DNA of 64,000 nucleotides from Apteryx mantelli (taxonomy: Eukaryota > Chordata > Aves > Apterygiformes > Apterygidae), in contig NC_089979.1 of the NCBI RefSeq assembly GCF_036417845.1, positions 2,161,424 to 2,225,423 on the forward strand, in the 5' to 3' direction. The translations under genes were made by a program, and so were the position numbers. This document shows positions 59,801-64,000 of this stretch, in pieces. The notes below the pieces were generated by a model. The model ran no database searches. It was not told the origin of the DNA and saw only the letters and a program-made list of their open reading frames with translations. Position 1 is the stretch's first letter; each line of letters opens with the position of its first letter.

Positions 59801-61900
59801 CACAGTCTGGGTCTGAACCACTGTCCTCTCCCTGTGGTTTTGGCGCTAAGACCTGCAGAAACAGGTGACTCATCTGTTTTCCTGATCCAGCCCAAGCCAA
59901 GGCTGGACGTGCATTGTGTTTCCAGAGGAAGGAGATATCTTTGGAAATATGCACTCCACTCTATTTTCCTTTAAGACGCAGGAAGCCCACAAGGAAAGGT
60001 CATGCAAGGCAGACCCATCACCCTCGTGGTGGGCTAGAAGTGGGACTCAAGCAGGGAAAAAACACAGCGGTGATTCCCACCGAGGCTGCACACCTGACAT
60101 AGCCCCATACTCTGAACAGCCCCAATGTCACCATGTATAAAACCCCAAATCCTCTAGCTGTCCTGGCCCAAGGCATCACGAAGGAGCAGCTAGCAAGACA
60201 GGCTTCATCCTCCCAAAACGCTACAGCTCACAGAGCTGCCTTCTCCTGAAAGGGGTGGGGAAGGCGATGCAGAATGACAGGCTGCAGGTTAAACACTCAC
60301 CAGCTCGGTATTCAAACCCCTCCCCAAAACTAAAGTCTCTGCTGGGCTTTGATCTTCCAGTTCTAGGCAGAGGATGGCTCTGCCTTCAGATGTGCAACTG
60401 AACACAGGTGATGCTCTGTGCTCTGGAGCAGAGCCAAAGACCTAGATTTGCTCTTCTCTGATCCTGCACTGAGTGTTACACTGTAGATATGCACACAGAG
60501 GAAAGAAAAAAGTCACAAAGCTTTACGCGGGCAACAGCGCAAATTGCTGTACTAGCTGCAAGTCACCGGGCAAATCAGGGTTATGATTTGTAGATCAGGG
60601 CCGCACACCTGCAGGGCTGCCCCACATTTGCAGAAGGGCTGGAAGGTGAGTAAAAAGGCAACTGCTAGGCCAGATAAAGCATTAGGCACTGAGGAGTGCC
60701 TTCAGCTCCAGAGGGAAAACTTCTGGCCCTGCAGAGTGACTGCTGGGATGAACAAGCCTCCAGAAGGGCAGCTAAAATCCTGCGATGCAGCAACAAGCAG
60801 CACTTGCTGCTGCCTGCTACAGAGCCTAATCTTGCAGGGCCTAGAGACTGCAAAGCTTTTTATGGCCCTTTGGAGACACATCTCTCTGGTCTACTCTATC
60901 CAGTCTATATTTAAACATCTCTTTATATATGTCCATGCTACCCTGTCATGCAAAAGTCTGCAAAGCTTTTGAATCACCTGGCAGCGTTCTGCGTTTGCTG
61001 CGGCAGTGGTGCTCACTGGGGCTGCTATGGACCAAACAGCAAGAATAAATAAAAGCAATAACAGAAGCAGCATCCAGAGCAGTCTGGTGCACCCAGGAGA
61101 ATCAAACTTTGCAAGGACTCTCAGGGATGACTGTTCAGTTTGCAGCTTAGGAATAATACTGTGTATACAAATGACTATTAATGCAAAAGTATGTTTTGCA
61201 CCCCTAACACACTATGTTAAGGGCTTTTCACCTTGCATAGTCCAGGAACACTTTACAAATGCTTGAGGATAGGCTCTGCCTTTTGCTCTGCATTGGCTAA
61301 AGTAGATGTTCATTGCTCCACATTAACAGGGGAGTCAGAGGTGACAGGACACCTACAGCACCGTGGGATGCTGGATGCTCACAGCCAGTACCAGGCACCA
61401 AGCAACACAAACAGAGTGGCGGTCCCCACCAGTGGCATCTTTGCAGCGCAGAGCAGATGCCTGCGCAAACACCAAGTGGCTGCTCCCAGCTGCCTGCTCG
61501 CCTTGCAATGCTGAGTTCGGCTGCTTTCTCTTTGCCTGCTGCAAGAAAGGTGCCCCAGTTCTCACTGTGCGTGCACCAGATGAGTCTCCCATACCACCCC
61601 TTGGCAGTCACTGGACAGTCCTTTCCATTTTGCCCTGCTTCTCCCCCTTCTCCTGCAGTGGGGATTGCCTTTATTCTAGCTCTTGCAAGGATGATTTTTG
61701 AACTCCCTTGCCTGCCTCCTGAAGCTTTCACAGCTTTTCCCCTCTCTGCCACTTTCCTCCTCTTCTGGAGACATTCAGGAGCTCGGTGGGCTGGAAACCA
61801 ACCAGATACATCCTCTTCTTGCAGCCTGTGCTGCCCCCTGCACCTTCCCTGGGTGAAGGATGAGCACACAAGAAAGACGTTGCAGGCTGAGGACTGGAGG
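53900..61900. other. Gene-poor intergenic region
   Basis: About 8 kb with no supported gene on either strand. The only compositional anomaly is a CpG cluster near 57.05-57.30 kb (listed separately). A strongly AT-rich patch lies at about 58900-59210. ORFs of up to 129 codons show no family features. Confidence 0.55.
57050..57300. promoter_or_regulatory. Isolated CpG-rich patch
   Basis: CpG occurs repeatedly here ('ggtgaggcgaacgtgtccta', 'gccatccgcctccgcgattt', 'gggccggttcgcctcagcgt') while the surrounding 8 kb is CpG-poor. It could be an orphan CpG island, enhancer or unannotated promoter. No linked ORF was recognised. Confidence 0.3.
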
Positions 61901-61907
61901 ATCCAAC

Positions 61908-61913
61908 TTTATT
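61908..61913 (-). terminator. Candidate polyadenylation signal of the minus-strand Ly6 gene
   Basis: TTTATT on the plus strand is AATAAA on the minus strand. It is the first such signal I found downstream of the gene's stop codon, and would give a 3' UTR of about 1.95 kb. Non-canonical closer signals cannot be excluded. Confidence 0.4.
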
Positions 61914-63847
61914 CACCAGATTCTCACCCAGGAAGAAGCCCCCACATGACCCCTTCCTATCCAACCCTGCCTCATCACCGTCTGTGCAATAGATGGAGGA
62001 AAGTTCAGCCCATCTCAGCACAGCACAGGACCCTTGACCCGGAGTGGAAAGGCCCATGGGGATAGTTCCTTCCTCCAGACCTTGAACGTGGAATGGGAAA
62101 GGGGATCTGACCTAAGAATGACAGGGACAGTGGCCTGCTTTGGGCCTGGCACTCTTTTCCAAGTGGGGAAGGAGGGAATGGATGAGAAAACAGAGGCTGA
62201 AGCTTTAGCACCTGCATCTGCAACATGGGATACCAGCACTGCAGTAACTCCTAAAGTTTATCCTCTCAATGGCATTTTTTCCCTGGAGATCCCAACTTTC
62301 CCAGGATGTCTCAGGGCAGCTGCCTCTGTTTTACTGAAGCGTGGAGCACTTCACCTCCAGGATGAAGGTCTACTTGTTCCTCACGTCTGTCTGCTCCCCA
62401 AGCTTGCACTGGGCCCTCCTCAAAGGAACGTGATACCACACCAAGGTTTTCTTGCAAACGGTACCGAGACAGACCTTGAGAAACAATTACCTCTGCGAAA
62501 GCAAGAAGAAGAAACCCTTTCTTATTCCTTATTATTTCTTATTCTTATTCTTATTTTGCCGCAGAAGAGGTTGCAGGGACGGCACTAACGTACGGTTAAT
62601 GAGGATGACACCTGTCCTGCCCTACGCCCTGGATCTCGCAGGTTGCCCGCTGCTTCCCTGAATGTGCCCTGGCAATAAGAACAAAGCAAAGTTCAAATCC
62701 TCCTTAGAGAGTGCAGAGAGCCAGGAATGCCTGGCTCGTTTGGATCCGGTTTCACTCCTTCTACTTTTACAGCGGACAGGGGAGAAAATCAATCTTACAG
62801 CTGCTCCAAGACAGAACGGAGCAAATCCTCCGCTGGGGCCCAGCAGCACTGTTGCACCGGCCTGAGTGGAGCCATTCGCCTTTCCCAGAGCCGCGGGTCT
62901 GCGATAGGCATTAGTTTTCCTTTTCTCTGGCCTCTGCTGTTAAGGGATGGGGGAGGGCAGAGTAACGGAAGAAGTTGCTTGAAACTGGCTATGAAACATC
63001 TGGAAATGGAAAGCCAGGGGCTCAGGCTGTAACCTGAACTCAAGCAAAGGGTGATAAAGTTTTGGGCTAGCCAGACTCCGGAATCTGCTTTCGCAGGTCT
63101 AATCTGCCCTGCCCTGTTAATCCTGGGCATCTTCGGAGCTTTCCAGAAATACACCCATCTCAGTGTGACAAGGCTGAGCCTTTCTGAACTCATTCCTTAG
63201 CTTATTCTGAGCAGAATTAAACTTCAGGTTTCTGCAATTGCAAACAGCACTTTGCTGAGCAGGTCTCAAGAGGGGAATAACACCCTTCCCCTGCATTGAC
63301 TCAGGAAACAGCACTGGAAGAGGAAAGAAAATAAGCCAAGCTTCTGATGGACAGTCGCAGGTTTTCGGGGTGGTACACGGGGAAATGGTAAAGGCACATG
63401 TGCACAGGTTGTGTGGGAGCTGAGGGACGTCTGGAAAGACATCACCATCCCTGCCCAGGATGCCTATACAGCCTCTGCCCTTGCTGGAGAACGTCCCAGA
63501 GCACCAGCCTTGACAGTGCTGCCCAGTCCCTCCTGCCACCCAGAGCAGCTACTCTTCACCCACTATTGTGCCCTGGCAAGGAAAACTAGGGGGTGAGGAC
63601 ATGGGTCCTGGTAACCAGATGCAGCTCAAGGTCAAGAACATCTGCTTAGAAGCTGGAATCTGGAAATCCAAGGGTTTCAGGGCTCAGTGCCCCAATTCTT
63701 AGCTATCCATTTGAATTCACAGCTTTAAAGACGGGTGAAGCCATAGTTGAGTGAAGAAGGCATTCTTAAGGCGTCTACAAGTTCATGAGGCAGCTTGGCA
63801 GAGAGAGGAGAGGAGATGCTTCATTTGGGGCCTGGGAGCCCAAAGCG
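61914..63847 (-). other. Possible 3' UTR of the minus-strand Ly6 gene
   Basis: Sequence between the stop codon and the first canonical polyadenylation signal on the minus strand. No exon or repeat was recognised in it. Plus-strand ORFs here (up to 184 codons) have no recognisable domain. Confidence 0.35.
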
Positions 63848-64000
63848 TTACAAAGTAGGCTTGAAGAACATGATGAGGACCACGGCTGTGATGCCCAGTG
63901 CTGCAAAGCTGGTTCTCAGACCCGGGCTGCCGTTGGAGCTGTCGTCATTGCAGAGGTCACTGTAGCAGCACAACGTGGGACGGTTCGCTCCTATCCCGTT
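63848..64000 (-). CDS. Ly6-family gene, last coding exon (partial), LYPD2/SLURP1-like with GPI tail
   Basis: The minus strand is open from the window edge to a TAA at 63848-63850, encoding the last 50 residues of a Ly6 protein. It begins in a NGIGANRPT segment equivalent to the DGIG loop of LYPD2 and the DSIGA loop of SLURP1, continues with the terminal Ly6 motif CCYSDLCN, then a polar Asp/Ser/Asn/Gly stretch fitting a GPI cleavage site, and a hydrophobic tail (LGITAVVLIMFF). SLURP1 itself is secreted and lacks such a tail, so a GPI-anchored relative is more likely. The other exons must lie beyond 64000. It is convergent with the LYPD2-like gene and shares CCYSDxCN with it, suggesting a close paralogue. 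The exact identity cannot be decided from this part. Confidence 0.85.
   Translation of the reverse strand, partial: NGIGANRPTLCCYSDLCNDDSSNGSPGLRTSFAALGITAVVLIMFFKPTL

Noticed and set aside
61313-62065. 250-codon plus-strand ORF, with a 190-codon ORF opposite
   Set aside because: No domain, no splice or promoter context; it overlaps the likely transcript end of the minus-strand Ly6 gene.
1-64000. CRISPR arrays, bacterial operons or phage-type defence genes
   Set aside because: The window is clearly vertebrate: spliced genes, CR1 LINEs, polyadenylation signals. No direct-repeat/spacer pattern was seen.
1-64000. tRNA, rRNA or snRNA genes
   Set aside because: No cloverleaf with A/B boxes or conserved rRNA/snRNA segment was recognised by eye; a covariance-model scan could not be run.

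Overview
The window reads as a vertebrate nuclear genome, almost certainly a bird. CR1 (chicken-repeat-1) LINE copies are the dominant interspersed repeats, genes are short GPI-anchored Ly6/uPAR proteins with avian-like sequences, and the long non-coding stretches carry old CR1 and core-SINE-like relics typical of sauropsids. The species cannot be named from this sequence alone.

Layout. 0-1.8 kb: no gene. 1.86-6.2 kb (+): a three-exon Ly6 gene that I cannot assign to a named orthologue ('LY6 gene A'); its first intron holds an antisense, frameshifted ORF relic and a 94-bp CCCCTT tract. 6.2-14.2 kb: non-coding, with an ancient CR1 reverse-transcriptase fragment near 10 kb. 14.2-14.56 kb: a degenerate 16-18 bp minisatellite, followed by a CpG island containing an interferon-response-like motif and exon 1 of LY6E. 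LY6E runs from 14.93 to 21.25 kb (+), with a polyadenylation signal at 21.91 kb. 21.9-38 kb: intergenic, with a CR1 cluster at 29.5-32.6 kb whose largest copy keeps one reading frame over about 2.4 kb but has four internal stops. 38.1-45.1 kb (+): a third three-exon Ly6 gene that matches LYPD2 in several diagnostic motifs. 45.1-61.9 kb: a gene-poor stretch with small CR1/SINE relics, two LTR-like candidates and an isolated CpG cluster near 57.1 kb. 63.85-64.0 kb (-): the last coding exon of a fourth Ly6 gene, cut by the window edge and convergent with LYPD2.

The three complete genes share one plan: a signal-peptide exon ending in phase 1, a second exon of exactly 120 nt carrying the first five cysteines, and a third exon of 209-212 nt carrying the other five cysteines and the C-terminal GPI signal. 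This marks the region as a tandemly duplicated Ly6 cluster. The products should be small secreted or GPI-anchored cell-surface proteins with the three-finger fold. LY6E is a known interferon-induced member. I see no sign of an unusual enzymatic or defence system. The most novel items are gene A, the promoter-proximal minisatellite and interferon-like motif at LY6E, and a TATA/CpG module inside LY6E intron 2.
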